This document shows positions 42,540 through 51,957 of a DNA stretch of 64,000 nt, piece after piece. A program made the position numbers and the translations under genes. Where the stretch lies: the NCBI RefSeq assembly GCF_963667775.1, contig NZ_OY764015.1, positions 502,501 to 566,500 on the forward strand. The letters are read 5' to 3'. The notes under the pieces are model-generated. The model worked only from the letters and a program-made list of their open reading frames with translations. It searched no databases and was not told where the DNA came from. This DNA comes from an uncultured Trichococcus sp. GTDB lineage: Bacteria; Bacillota; Bacilli; Lactobacillales; Aerococcaceae. Each line of letters starts with the position of its first letter. The stretch's first letter is position 1.

Positions 42540-45290
42540 TTATTCAGTTGCTGGAGCTTCGTCGCCAGGAGGGGCTTCCTCTGTTGGTTCTTCGTCGATC
42601 GGTGCTTCAGCATCTTCTTCTGCCGCTTCTTCATTTTCTTCTTCGGAATCCGCTGCGGAGTTGTTTCGGTCGGCTGCAGCAGCCGCAGCAGCCGCTGCTG
42701 CTGCGCGTTTAGCTTCAGCTGCAGCAAGGTAACTATCCCAAAATTCTTCCAGATCCTTATCGGTAGCACCCGGAGAGAAGAAATAAGAAATCGTTTTCGG
42801 CAACGAATCCGCCTTGAAAAGGTCGGTTCTTGTGCTTCCGTTAAAAGATACGGATAAGCCGTTGGCAAACGACACGGTTCCGGCCAATGTTCCGGTTGTT
42901 TCCAATACCGATTGTTCGACAATACCTTCCGGCTGCGGGTGGGTCTGGTCGGTGCCGAGGATGTCCGGATTGATGCTGTAGATTTTGTTGGCGATTTGCG
43001 ACCAGTAATTCAGATTGCGCCCTGTCGGAAGACCTTGGTTGTTGGGGTCATAGAAGACATGTTCGCCCTTGTAATTGTCATACCCCATCCAAGAGCTGAG
43101 TGTGACGGTTGGGGTGCTGGCGATGAACCAGATGTCTCTATTGGCTTCCGATGTCCCGGTCTTTCCTGCCCAATCGGCGCTGAAATTCAGGTAATTGTTG
43201 ATCGATCGGCCTGTGCCATCGGTAATGACGTCGCGCAGGATATCCAAAGTCAGATAAGCGGTCTGTTCCGAGAATACTTCAGTCGTTTCGGATTCATGCT
43301 GATAAACGACTTCCCCGTGCTTGTCCGTGATCGTTTCGATCAGATAGGGTGAAACGTGATCGCCTCCGGTTGCGAAAGTCGTGAAGGCGCTGGTTTGTTC
43401 CAGGACGGTAGGGCCATCATTCGTTGCTCCGATTGCCAAGGATGGATTACCGTATTCCGTTTCGTCGATCGAGGTGATGCCCATTTTTTCCAGATATTGC
43501 CCCGGGTTCATGCCTTCGTCGTTCATGGCGACATAGAGCTTGATTGTCGGGTTGTTTTTTGATTGGTAGAGCGCTTGGCGAGCGGTAATGTATGTATTGG
43601 AGATGGTGTCGCCGAAGTTTGTCGGCTCCCAAAGTGTGCCATCAGGCTGTTTGATGCTGATTTTTGTATCAGGCACCATCGAAGCAGGGTAGATCAGATT
43701 CTTTTCGATTGCCGGAGCATAGACCAACAACGGCTTGATCGTCGAACCAGGGGAACGGTTGGTGCTGAACACGTGATCCACCTGATTGACTGAAAAATCC
43801 CGGCCTCCGATGAATCCGATGATTTTCCCGGTTTGGTTCTCGATAAGCACACTACCTGTCTGAGCAAGCTCCGTCACTTCTTGGGTGACTCCGTCTGCAT
43901 CAACATAGGTATCCACGAATGTATCTCCTAAAGTGTGACCGTAATCAGCGGCAATTTCCTGCATGCCGTTGTAGATGTCTTTATCGATGGTGCTGTACAC
44001 ATTGTAGCCGGATAAGCGCAATGTATTGTCTGCATTCGCATAATACTCATTGTACAGTTCGATATCTGCTGCCAAATCATCCATCGTAAGGTCGTCACCG
44101 GCAGCCGCCTGTTCCATCAGGATCAGAATTGCTTCCCGTTCGATAGCTTGATAAAGATAACTATTCCTGTTTTCTTGGGTGGCATGAGCAGGGATAAAAT
44201 CTTGGGTGATATCGTATGCAATTGCAGCATCATATTCTTCCTTGGTGATGTATCCTTCACTGAGCATGCGGAAAAGTACGGTATTTTTCCGGTTCAAGGC
44301 AGCGGTCAAATCTTCCTTTCTTTCGCCGTATTGCGTGAAAGGGGTATAGGTATAAGGGTTCTGTGGAATGCCCACCAAAAATGCTGCCTGAGCCAACGAA
44401 ACATCCGTTGCGTGAATGCCAAAAATACCGTTCGCAGCTTCCTCTATGCCTGCGATATTGGAACCGCTGCTGTTCCGTCCAAAGGGAGAGACGTTCAGGT
44501 AGGCAGTCAGTATCTCATCTTTCGTAAAGAAATTTTCAAGCCGCATCGCCAATAAAATTTCGTTGGCTTTGCGGGAAAAAGTCACTTCATTCGATAGTAT
44601 CTGCTGTTTGACGAGTTGCTGCGTCAAAGTGGAACCACCGGATTGATTACCGAAACCGGTCAATTCTGTCACCAACGCCCTCAAAATGGCCTTCGGTACG
44701 ATCCCTTCATGCTCATAAAAATTTTCATCCTCTGTTGCGATGAGTGCCTCTTTGATGAGCGGGGAAATGCTTTCCGATCCGACGGTGGTCCTGACCAAGT
44801 CAGTTCGGATTTCCGAAATGGCTTCGGTATTCGCATAATACATAGTGGAAACGAGTTCGACATTGCTTATGTCTTCAGCCATGCTTTCGTATGCAGGCGG
44901 AGTCTCCTTTGAAATCAAATTAGCAAAGTAACCCAATCCTGCGCCACCGCCAAAGATTCCCAAAAGAACCAGCAAAAGTACGCTACCGGTAAATATATTC
45001 CGGATCACACCAAAAAAAACATTGAAACCGAAAGCTCCTTTTGAGAGAAGAGGCTTCATGTTTGTTTCTGTTTCCAGTTTGAGTCTCATCCTTCGCCAAG
45101 ACCTTTTGCCTTGATCGATGCGCTTGTGGGTATTTTGCTCCCATAGCAAAGCTTTTTCTTTTGTTCTTGCAGCATTTTCTTTCGTGAAAATCCGCTGGAG
45201 GCTGCCTTTTATCGATTGCCCAAGACGTCTGAAGAATTCCTCGGTCTTTTTCAGCCATTTTTCCGCTTTATTTCCATCTGGATTGTCCAT
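42540..45290 (-). CDS. Bifunctional class A penicillin-binding protein (PBP2a type)
   Basis: 916 residues. A long basic cytosolic N-terminus (1-100), one membrane span (102-122), then a GT51 transglycosylase with catalytic Glu187 in ATEDENFYEHEG and GGSTLTQQLVKQ, and a transpeptidase with SxxK S516-K519 (SPGSTIK), SKN 577-579 and KTG 710-712. Polymerises glycan and cross-links peptides at the outer face. The C-terminal 60 residues are unusual: eleven consecutive Ala, then an acidic Glu/Asp/Pro-rich tail, outside the membrane. Gene lies convergent to ccpA. No strong ribosome binding site differs from the ATG at 45290. Confidence 0.95.
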   Translation of the reverse strand: MDNPDGNKAEKWLKKTEEFFRRLGQSIKGSLQRIFTKENAARTKEKALLWEQNTHKRIDQGKRSWRRMRLKLETETNMKPLLSKGAFGFNVFFGVIRNIFTGSVLLLVLLGIFGGGAGLGYFANLISKETPPAYESMAEDISNVELVSTMYYANTEAISEIRTDLVRTTVGSESISPLIKEALIATEDENFYEHEGIVPKAILRALVTELTGFGNQSGGSTLTQQLVKQQILSNEVTFSRKANEILLAMRLENFFTKDEILTAYLNVSPFGRNSSGSNIAGIEEAANGIFGIHATDVSLAQAAFLVGIPQNPYTYTPFTQYGERKEDLTAALNRKNTVLFRMLSEGYITKEEYDAAIAYDITQDFIPAHATQENRNSYLYQAIEREAILILMEQAAAGDDLTMDDLAADIELYNEYYANADNTLRLSGYNVYSTIDKDIYNGMQEIAADYGHTLGDTFVDTYVDADGVTQEVTELAQTGSVLIENQTGKIIGFIGGRDFSVNQVDHVFSTNRSPGSTIKPLLVYAPAIEKNLIYPASMVPDTKISIKQPDGTLWEPTNFGDTISNTYITARQALYQSKNNPTIKLYVAMNDEGMNPGQYLEKMGITSIDETEYGNPSLAIGATNDGPTVLEQTSAFTTFATGGDHVSPYLIETITDKHGEVVYQHESETTEVFSEQTAYLTLDILRDVITDGTGRSINNYLNFSADWAGKTGTSEANRDIWFIASTPTVTLSSWMGYDNYKGEHVFYDPNNQGLPTGRNLNYWSQIANKIYSINPDILGTDQTHPQPEGIVEQSVLETTGTLAGTVSFANGLSVSFNGSTRTDLFKADSLPKTISYFFSPGATDKDLEEFWDSYLAAAEAKRAAAAAAAAAAADRNNSAADSEEENEEAAEEDAEAPIDEEPTEEAPPGDEAPATE

Positions 45291-45390
45291 AAATTCCCTC
45301 TTTCCTTTTCAGGTGGTCACTTATCAGTATAACAAAAAAGCTCTGCCCTGACTATTACATAGCATGAACAATCACTAAGTCAGAGGAACC

Positions 45391-45422
45391 AAAAAAAACA
45401 GCAAGGAATGAAATCCTTGCTG
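45391..45422 (-). terminator. trhO terminator
   Basis: CAGCAAGGA and TCCTTGCTG arms with eight T on the minus strand. Confidence 0.85.
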
Positions 45423-45434
45423 AAACCGTTGCTG

Positions 45435-46415
45435 CTATACTGTTGTGGCAGCAGAGTTTTCAAATGTCTCACCGATGGCGGCCAAACGCTCCGCTACGTC
45501 AGACGGAGTCAAATGATTGCGTTGCACATAATAGTTCGGTTGGTGGACGCGGCATTCATGCGAGCAGCTGCGCATATACTTGTGTTCATTCTCTTCCGAA
45601 CACAGCATTCTGCGGTTGCAGCTCGGGTTGGCGCAATTCGCGTAGCGTTCGCAAGGCGTGCCATCGAACCAGTCTTTTCCGACCACGACATGTTCGATGC
45701 GATTGACATCGACGCCGATGCGCTCATCGAATACATACATTTTCCCATCCCAAAGGTCACCTTTGACCGTTTCATCTTTCCCGTAGGTTGCGATGCCGCC
45801 ATGCAGTTGGCCGACATCCTTAAATCCTTCCTTAACGAGCCAGCCTGAGAATTTTTCGCAGCGGATGCCGCCGGTGCAGTACGTGACAACGCGTTTTTCC
45901 ATGAATTTTTCTTTGTTGTCGCGGATCCATTGCGGCAATTCGCGGAAGTTTGCGATATCCGGGCGGACTGCGCCACGGAAGTGCCCGAGATCGAATTCAT
46001 AGTCATTGCGGGCATCGATGACAACTGTGTTCTCGTCGCGGATGGCTTCGCGGAAAGCTTCCGGCGACAAGTATTCGCCAGTTGTTTCATTAGGGTCGAG
46101 GTCATCCCCACCCAAGTGCAAGGAGACGATTTCCTGGCGATGACGGACAAACATCTTCTTGAAGGCATGGCCGTCCGTTTCATCGATTTTATAGGTGATG
46201 TCGTTGAAGCGAGCATCTGTATTCATATGCTCGATGTACGCTTGCGTTTGTTCCACGGTCCCGGAAACCGTACCGTTGATCCCCTCTGCTGCGACCAAAA
46301 TTCTTCCTTTTAAGCCGATTTCTTTGCAGAATCGTAGATGTTCTTGCGCAAATGTTTCTGCATCCTCTATCGGTGTATATTTATAATAGAGTAAGACACG
46401 ATATTCTTTTGTCAT
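45435..46415 (-). CDS. trhO: tRNA uridine-5-hydroxylase TrhO (rhodanese family)
   Basis: 326 residues. N-terminal UPF0176 domain, then a rhodanese domain (about 115-215) with the active-site loop around Cys180 in [12 protein letters not shown]; Cys185 is also conserved. TrhO hydroxylates wobble U34 to ho5U in an O2-dependent way, the first step of cmo5U/mo5U synthesis. The C-terminal part has Cys pairs [12 protein letters not shown] and CSHEC that look like a zinc site, common in the Gram-positive members. Single gene between PBP and the lipid kinase. Confidence 0.92.
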   Translation of the reverse strand: MTKEYRVLLYYKYTPIEDAETFAQEHLRFCKEIGLKGRILVAAEGINGTVSGTVEQTQAYIEHMNTDARFNDITYKIDETDGHAFKKMFVRHRQEIVSLHLGGDDLDPNETTGEYLSPEAFREAIRDENTVVIDARNDYEFDLGHFRGAVRPDIANFRELPQWIRDNKEKFMEKRVVTYCTGGIRCEKFSGWLVKEGFKDVGQLHGGIATYGKDETVKGDLWDGKMYVFDERIGVDVNRIEHVVVGKDWFDGTPCERYANCANPSCNRRMLCSEENEHKYMRSCSHECRVHQPNYYVQRNHLTPSDVAERLAAIGETFENSAATTV

Positions 46416-46587
46416 ACTGCTCCCCCTAAATCAATGTGTTTTACTTCGAACGTTATAAAATTATACACATTTTGTAAGTGAATAGCCAAGGATATGCTCG
46501 AGAGCCGAAAGAGGGCGTCTCGCTTCAAGGAAGTGGGGGATGCATGCTACACTGGAATTAGAGATACAATGAAAGCGAGGGAATGAG

Positions 46588-47484
46588 ATGGGTAGTTGTA
46601 CTTTGATCGTAAATCCGTCGTCGGGGGGCGAAAAGGCTCCAGGCTATCTGGATTTGATGAAGGCGCAGTTAAGCAAAATGTTCGAAGAGGTGACAGTCAA
46701 AGAAACCGAGAAAAGGGACGATGCCAAGCGGTTTGCGCATGAAGCGGCGATGCTCGGACATGAAGCCGTTTTCTGCATGGGCGGCGACGGCACAGTCAAC
46801 GAAACAATCAACGGATTGGCGGCTGCCGGAAAAAACGTATCCTTCGGATTTGTTCCTATGGGCACCGTCAACGATCTCGCAAGAGCGCTCGGCATCCCTT
46901 TGGACCCCGAGCAGGCCATTGGAATGTTGGGAAATGCGACCTTAGTAAATTTGGACATCGGCAAGGTCAATGATCGCTATTTTGTGTCGAATGTTGCCGC
47001 CGGTGCTATTCCTGAAGCGGTGGAAGAAGTCAGCGTGGAGCAAAAAACAAAATATGGTCCTTTGGTGTATTTCGTTGAAGGAGGCAAGGCGCTAGCTAAC
47101 CAGACGATGCACCAATTCCGTTTTACGGTGGATGGAGAGACCTTTACACAAGAATCGCCTCTCCTCCTGATTGCGCTGACGAATTCAATCGCCAGCTTCG
47201 AAAGTTTTATGCCGCAAGCAAAAGTCGATGACGGCAAGATGCGGATGATCGTGTTCAAGGAATTCAATCTGCTGGATTCGCTGAAACTCTTGCCGCAGCT
47301 CATCAGAGGCGAAATCAAGAATTCGGATACCGTCATCTATAAATCCTTTGAGCACGCCACAATAGGCGTTGCGGATGACGAAAACTTGATCACCAATGTC
47401 GACGGCGATAAAGGGCCGGCATTTCCGCTTGAAATCGGGATATTGCCTGCGTTCATCAAAGTGTATGGACCGGCAGCTTCTTGA
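46588..47484 (+). CDS. Diacylglycerol/lipid kinase family protein (YegS/BmrU type)
   Basis: 298 residues. N-terminal VNPSSGGEKAP nucleotide-binding loop, GGDGTVNETINGL near residue 66 and the GFVPMGTVNDLARALGIP signature of DAGK-catalytic domain proteins. Phosphorylates lipid alcohols, probably diacylglycerol, in phospholipid turnover; Firmicutes have several paralogues and DgkB cannot be told from others with certainty. The ATG follows GAAAGCGAGGG. Convergent with the M3 peptidase. Confidence 0.9.
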   Translation: MGSCTLIVNPSSGGEKAPGYLDLMKAQLSKMFEEVTVKETEKRDDAKRFAHEAAMLGHEAVFCMGGDGTVNETINGLAAAGKNVSFGFVPMGTVNDLARALGIPLDPEQAIGMLGNATLVNLDIGKVNDRYFVSNVAAGAIPEAVEEVSVEQKTKYGPLVYFVEGGKALANQTMHQFRFTVDGETFTQESPLLLIALTNSIASFESFMPQAKVDDGKMRMIVFKEFNLLDSLKLLPQLIRGEIKNSDTVIYKSFEHATIGVADDENLITNVDGDKGPAFPLEIGILPAFIKVYGPAAS

Positions 47485-47486
47485 GC

Positions 47487-47530
47487 AAAAAAATTCCCCA
47501 CGACCAATGCAGGTCGTGGGGAATTTTTTT
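47487..47530. terminator. Bidirectional terminator, lipid kinase / M3 peptidase
   Basis: Perfect stem ATTCCCCACGACC with GGTCGTGGGGAAT and A/T runs on both sides. Confidence 0.93.
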
Positions 47531-47534
47531 GTTT

Positions 47535-49343
47535 TCAGATGTATTTTTCGGTCAGACGCAGGAATTCCTTCACGTCTTCGGCCATGATTTCCAAGCCCTG
47601 GTTCCAGAAGTCCGGCTTTGTGATATCGGCACCAAGATGTTTCATCACTAAATCTTCCGTCGTCATAGAACCGGTATCCCGCAGCAATGAAATATAGATT
47701 TCTTCAAAATTTTCGGTCTGCTGCAGCGATTGCGCATAGATTCCCAGACTGAACAAGAAGCCAAACGTGTAAGGGAAATTGTAGAAGGGCACATCATCGA
47801 TGAAAAAGTGCAGTTTGCTTGCCCAGAATAAGGGGTGGTAGTCACTCAAGGCATCTTGATAAGCCTCTTTCTGGGCAGCCTCCATCATTCCGGACAGTCG
47901 TTCTGCAGTGACAAATCCGTTCATCCTTTCTGTGTAGAAGGACTTCTCGAAAAGGTAACGGGCATGGATATTCAGAAACATGGCTGTCGCATTTTCGAGC
48001 TTCGTATTGAGCAAGGAAATTTTTTCTTCGTCGCTGCTGGCTTCTCTGACTGTAGCCGCGCTGATGATGGTTTCCGCAAAAGTAGATGCCGTTTCGGCGA
48101 CGTTCATAGCATAGCGCGTATTCAGATCCGGCAAGTCGCGCATCACGTGGGAATGGAAAGCATGTCCCAACTCATGTGCCAACGTGCTCATATCGCTTGC
48201 TGAACCCGTAAAGGTCATGAAGATGCGTGATTCTTTCGATTCCGGGTAATCTTCGCAATAGCCTCCAGGCCTTTTGCCGGATCGGTTCTCGGCTTCTATC
48301 CAGCGGTTTTTGACGGCAGCCAAGGAAAAGTCTGCCAGTTTGGGACCGAAGGAGGCGAAGTGTTCAATGATGTAATCGACTGCTTCGTCGAAGCTGAAGG
48401 TTTTTGACTGGAAAGTGCCAAGCGACACAGGAGCATCGACATCATACCAAGCCAACTTATCCTTTCCCATCAGAGCAGCTTTGCGCTCCAAAAACGAAAG
48501 GAACGGTTGTTTGTTGGCACTGATGGCCTGCCACATCGTATCCAAAGTCTCGCGTTTGATGCGGTTGTAGCGCAAAGGTTCCACCAAGAAATCCTCATCC
48601 CGGTGCGCCTCAAAATCAGCCAAACGGAAACCTTGCAGGTGGTTCAATGTATCGGCAAATGCCGGCGCAAGAGACCCCCAGGCTTTTTCCCATTCGACAA
48701 ATATTTTTTTGCGGACGTTCGGATCGGGATCGGCATACATCCGGTTCATCGCTTGACCGGCGGAGAGCTCGCTCGAAGTGCCATCAGCCTCTTCGAACGG
48801 GATCTTGACGAAGGATACGAGCGTGTTATAGTGCGCGCTCCAACCATTGAAGCCGTCTACACGCAAAGTCGCCAACAAAGCCTCTTCGTTGTCGGACAAT
48901 AGGCGGCTGCCCTGCTGGCGCCATTCCGACAGGGCGAATGCAAGCGGTGAAAAAGCAGGCATTTCCACTAACAACGCCCAATCGGTTTCTTTGATGGCGG
49001 TTATTTTTTTCTTCAGAGTCGTTTGAATAATCGTTAATTTGCTGTACAATTGAATTATTCGCGCGTGGATTGCGCTTGCATTCAAATCCGATGCATCGGC
49101 TGATTGTACACCTGTTATGAAACTGTTGCACTGCATCAGGGCTTTTGCATACAGCTCCTCGTTATGCAGCAAATTTTTAAAGACAGGATAGTCCGGCTTA
49201 TCGTGTTCAGGGTCCCAAGCGTTTGCTGTTTTTTCAAACTCCTTCAATCCGTCTTGGATGGACTGTATCTTTTCTTGTAAGGCAGGTGAAGAGCTCCCGC
49301 CTTCGAAAAAGGAGTCCAGATCCCAGGTTAAGCTATATTTCAT
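47535..49343 (-). CDS. M3-family oligoendopeptidase (PepF-like)
   Basis: About 602 residues. Zinc motif HELGH in LAHELGHAFHSHV, with the second Glu downstream in AETASTFAETII. Cytosolic enzyme that cuts peptides of roughly 7-17 residues in lactic acid bacteria. The closest group is PepF/M3, but two or three PepF-like paralogues are frequent, so no symbol is given. Frame opens at 49385; ATG 49343 (MKYSLTWDLD) has AGAGGATG upstream, and the family starts with the same WDL motif. Confidence 0.92.
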   Translation of the reverse strand: MKYSLTWDLDSFFEGGSSSPALQEKIQSIQDGLKEFEKTANAWDPEHDKPDYPVFKNLLHNEELYAKALMQCNSFITGVQSADASDLNASAIHARIIQLYSKLTIIQTTLKKKITAIKETDWALLVEMPAFSPLAFALSEWRQQGSRLLSDNEEALLATLRVDGFNGWSAHYNTLVSFVKIPFEEADGTSSELSAGQAMNRMYADPDPNVRKKIFVEWEKAWGSLAPAFADTLNHLQGFRLADFEAHRDEDFLVEPLRYNRIKRETLDTMWQAISANKQPFLSFLERKAALMGKDKLAWYDVDAPVSLGTFQSKTFSFDEAVDYIIEHFASFGPKLADFSLAAVKNRWIEAENRSGKRPGGYCEDYPESKESRIFMTFTGSASDMSTLAHELGHAFHSHVMRDLPDLNTRYAMNVAETASTFAETIISAATVREASSDEEKISLLNTKLENATAMFLNIHARYLFEKSFYTERMNGFVTAERLSGMMEAAQKEAYQDALSDYHPLFWASKLHFFIDDVPFYNFPYTFGFLFSLGIYAQSLQQTENFEEIYISLLRDTGSMTTEDLVMKHLGADITKPDFWNQGLEIMAEDVKEFLRLTEKYI

Positions 49344-49453
49344 GTTGTTCATCCTCTCGATTTGAATTGACCAGCTTAATGCCATAAATGCATTATAACA
49401 ATTTTCAACAAAAATTAATAAAAGAATTCACATCTGGAAAGGAAAAAAGCTAC

Positions 49454-49951
49454 ATGCAAAGAGAACAAAAAAGCAATTCATATCTGGTGGGTGCGGTTCT
49501 GATCATGGGTTATCTGTATTACCGGGCCACTTTCGAAACAAATTTTTATGCTTTGCCGAATATCATCGCGAACCTTTTGCAGGCGCAACCGCTCTCCGGC
49601 TTATTCGCAACGTTCACCTTCCGATACGGGGAGCAGGTGATCAGTATGGAGTCGTTGGGTTATTTCGGATTTTTGGGATTCTTCGGCAGCAAGATATGGT
49701 TGTTCCTTTCCTATTTCATCCTCGCTTATCTTTGGTATGGCGGACTTTCCGGGAAGATGCGCGACGCGGTAACTCCTATCGTTGTGGCGCTGCTGCTTTC
49801 CGTCAGTTACGCGGCTGCGGATGAATTTCATCAATCGCTGGTGTCCCCGGCATTTGCGATGAAGGAGGACGTGATCTTGGCCGGCGCAGGGGCAATTTTG
49901 GCGATAATCACCGCTTGGTTCTTGCTGACAGTCAGAAAAGGCAGAAAGTGA
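49454..49951 (+). CDS. VanZ-like membrane protein
   Basis: 165 residues from ATG 49454, with AAAGGA upstream; the open frame begins at 49388, where no ribosome binding site is seen and the sequence overlaps the promoter of the divergent peptidase. Four predicted membrane spans. The VanZ signature is YAAADEFHQSLVSPAFAMKEDVILAGAGA, with Asp-Glu-x-His-Gln. VanZ of Enterococcus gives low-level teicoplanin resistance; chromosomal homologues are widespread and mostly of unknown role, so no resistance is claimed. Confidence 0.88.
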   Translation: MQREQKSNSYLVGAVLIMGYLYYRATFETNFYALPNIIANLLQAQPLSGLFATFTFRYGEQVISMESLGYFGFLGFFGSKIWLFLSYFILAYLWYGGLSGKMRDAVTPIVVALLLSVSYAAADEFHQSLVSPAFAMKEDVILAGAGAILAIITAWFLLTVRKGRK

Positions 49952-50017
49952 ATTGCCATGAGCGGTTACTTTTGATAAAATGATTGAGTAAATTAATAGA
50001 TGAGAAGAGGGATCTGA

Positions 50018-50755
50018 ATGTCAGGACATTCAAAATGGAGTAAAATCAAAGGCGCAAAAGGCGCTGCAGATCAAAAACGAGGTAAAATTTTCCAGAGATT
50101 ATCGAAAGAAATTTATATGGCTGCAAAAAACAGCGGTCCGGATCCCTCATCTAACCCGAGCCTGCGCTTGATGATCGACAAAGCGAAAGCAGCAAACATG
50201 CCGAACGACAACATCACCCGCGCCATCAAAAAAGCAACATCTGCTGGAGAAGGCGAAAACTATGAAGAAATCACTTATGAAGGTTACGGCCCGAACGGCG
50301 TGGCTGTTTTGGTCCATGCATTGACCGACAACCGCAACCGTACCGCCACAAACATCAGAGTCGCATTCAACAAAAATGGAGGCTCTTTGGGAGAATCCGG
50401 TTCGGTGAGCTACATGTTCGACCGCAAAGGCTATATCGCAATCGAGCGTGAAGACTTGGAAGTGGATGAAGACACAATGTTGATGAGCGTATTGGAAGCC
50501 GGTGGGGAAGAGTTGCAGACGAGCGATGAGGTATTCGAGATCTACACGGATCCTGCCGATTTTGATGCAGTTTGCGAAGCTTTGAAGGCAGAAGGCTACG
50601 TGTTGGCCGAAGCGGAAGTCACGATGGTTCCGCAAACTATGTCGGCTATCGCAGCGGACAAAGAAACGCAATTCAGAACGATGCTGGAAAAACTGGAGGA
50701 AGACGATGACGTCTCCGAGGTTTTCCATAATGCGGATCTGGACGACGAAGAATAA
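50018..50755 (+). CDS. yebC: YebC/PmpR-family protein
   Basis: 245 residues, the usual length. Starts [22 protein letters not shown], the strongly conserved YebC N-terminus, followed by [19 protein letters not shown]. Described as a DNA-binding transcriptional regulator in some bacteria and, more recently in Streptococcus and mitochondria (TACO1), as a translation factor helping at proline stretches. ATG after AAGAGGG. Terminator-like hairpin follows. Confidence 0.95.
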   Translation: MSGHSKWSKIKGAKGAADQKRGKIFQRLSKEIYMAAKNSGPDPSSNPSLRLMIDKAKAANMPNDNITRAIKKATSAGEGENYEEITYEGYGPNGVAVLVHALTDNRNRTATNIRVAFNKNGGSLGESGSVSYMFDRKGYIAIEREDLEVDEDTMLMSVLEAGGEELQTSDEVFEIYTDPADFDAVCEALKAEGYVLAEAEVTMVPQTMSAIAADKETQFRTMLEKLEEDDDVSEVFHNADLDDEE

Positions 50756-50773
50756 CATATTGCAGAAAATATC

Positions 50774-50823
50774 AACCGGGGGCTTTCCTTGTCGGCAGAC
50801 AATGGAGGGTGACCGGTTTTTTC
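50774..50823 (+). terminator. yebC terminator
   Basis: AACCGG and CCGGTT outer arms, inner TTGTC-GGCA-GACAA hairpin, then six T. Confidence 0.75.
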
Positions 50824-50997
50824 TTTGGAAATGGCACAGCAAGTGAGAAACGGACCGGTTGGGAAATCGCTTTCTTTGTTGGCTTGTAGTATAATTTAGA
50901 TAGCGAAGTCGATCTGTCTTCGGACTTGTCGAATGCGGCCCTAAAGCGAATCTATCATTATCCGATCGGGATAAACAAGGAATGGGGGAACAGCAAT

Positions 50998-51507
50998 ATG
51001 GCAAAAGTAATATTTGTGATTGCACCTGAAGATTTCCGTGATGAAGAGTTATTCATGACCCAAGAAGAAATTGCAAAATGTGGACATGAGATGTGGATCT
51101 CCAGCCACAAGACCGGCACCTGCATGGGAGTGCATGGCGGAATTGCACAGTCGGATCTCTTGGTTGAGGATGTCGATACGAACAGTTTTGATGGTGTGGT
51201 GTTTGTTGGGGGCAAGGGAAGCCGTGTTTTCTTCGAAGATCCACATGCCTGGATGTTGGCTCAAGCGATGAACGGTCAGGGGAAATTGGTTGCTGCAATC
51301 TGCATCGCTCCGGTTATCTTAGCGAATGCGGGTTTATTGAAGAAGAAAAATGCGACTGTCTTCGAATCTGAGATTGCGGCAATCGAAGCCAAAGAGGCAG
51401 TTTATTCTGAGTCCGATGTGACAGTCGACGGAAATATCATCACTGCCAGCGGTCCACAGCAAGCGAAACAGTTTGGACAGGAAATTTGCAAGTTTTTAGC
51501 GGGGTAA
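50998..51507 (+). CDS. DJ-1/PfpI-family protein
   Basis: 169 residues. Glutamine amidotransferase-like fold; nucleophile Cys in the elbow LVAAICIAPVILANAG near residue 100, and an acidic residue early (EDFRDEE). The family includes proteases, chaperones and glyoxalase/deglycase enzymes; the function here cannot be chosen. The usual AxCHG is ICIAP here, so the elbow His is replaced. Start at ATG 50998 by GGGGGA; the frame opens at 50926. Followed by a short coiled-coil gene in the same direction. Confidence 0.88.
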   Translation: MAKVIFVIAPEDFRDEELFMTQEEIAKCGHEMWISSHKTGTCMGVHGGIAQSDLLVEDVDTNSFDGVVFVGGKGSRVFFEDPHAWMLAQAMNGQGKLVAAICIAPVILANAGLLKKKNATVFESEIAAIEAKEAVYSESDVTVDGNIITASGPQQAKQFGQEICKFLAG

Positions 51508-51552
51508 AGCGGAAAAGCAGCTGTTGATGTGGAATTGGAGGCGTCAGAAGAT

Positions 51553-51849
51553 ATGGAAGAGCTGAAAGCCAGAATCGATGTGTTGAAGGAGCAGGATCCC
51601 GTCAAAATGCAGGACCTGGAAAGGGAATATGGTTTGCTGAAGTTCGAACTGTTGGAAGCAAAAAAAGCAGCGGAACTTCAGGAAATAGCCCTAGCGGATG
51701 TGAAAGGCGAATGGATCAAAGACAATTCGGACGAAAACCTCGCCATCTTGCGTGAGGAAGAGCAGAAACTGAAGATTGCCCGGATGAACTACACCGCTGC
51801 GGTGGAAAAAATGGATATCATGAAAACAGTCGTTTTTTTGCTTTCTTGA
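51553..51849 (+). CDS. Hypothetical coiled-coil protein
   Basis: 98 residues from ATG 51553, with TTGGAGG about 11 bases upstream; a GTG at 51529 is possible but lacks a binding site. Almost entirely helical and charged (ELKARIDVLKEQDPVKMQDL; EEEQKLKIARMNYTAAVEKM), with a short hydrophobic C-terminus. No family recognised. It follows the DJ-1-like gene after 45 bp with no terminator between and is probably co-transcribed; a strong bidirectional terminator lies downstream. Codon use looks like its neighbours, supporting a real gene. Confidence 0.65.
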   Translation: MEELKARIDVLKEQDPVKMQDLEREYGLLKFELLEAKKAAELQEIALADVKGEWIKDNSDENLAILREEEQKLKIARMNYTAAVEKMDIMKTVVFLLS

Positions 51850-51884
51850 AAGGGAGACATAATTTTAAGGCAATCAATCGATCA

Positions 51885-51943
51885 AAACGAAAAAGAACGG
51901 CAAGGGAACATGTAAAATGTCCTTGCCGTTCTTTTTCGTTTTG
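51885..51943. terminator. Bidirectional terminator, coiled-coil gene / yitT-type gene
   Basis: AACGAAAAAGAACGGCAAGG with complementary CCTTGCCGTTCTTTTTCGTT, one of the longest stems in the window. Confidence 0.93.
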
Positions 51944-51957
51944 CAGTTGTCTTGTGA

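Noticed and set aside
49388-49453. N-terminal extension of the VanZ-like protein
   Set aside because: Polar 22-residue extension without a ribosome binding site; the ATG at 49454 is better placed.
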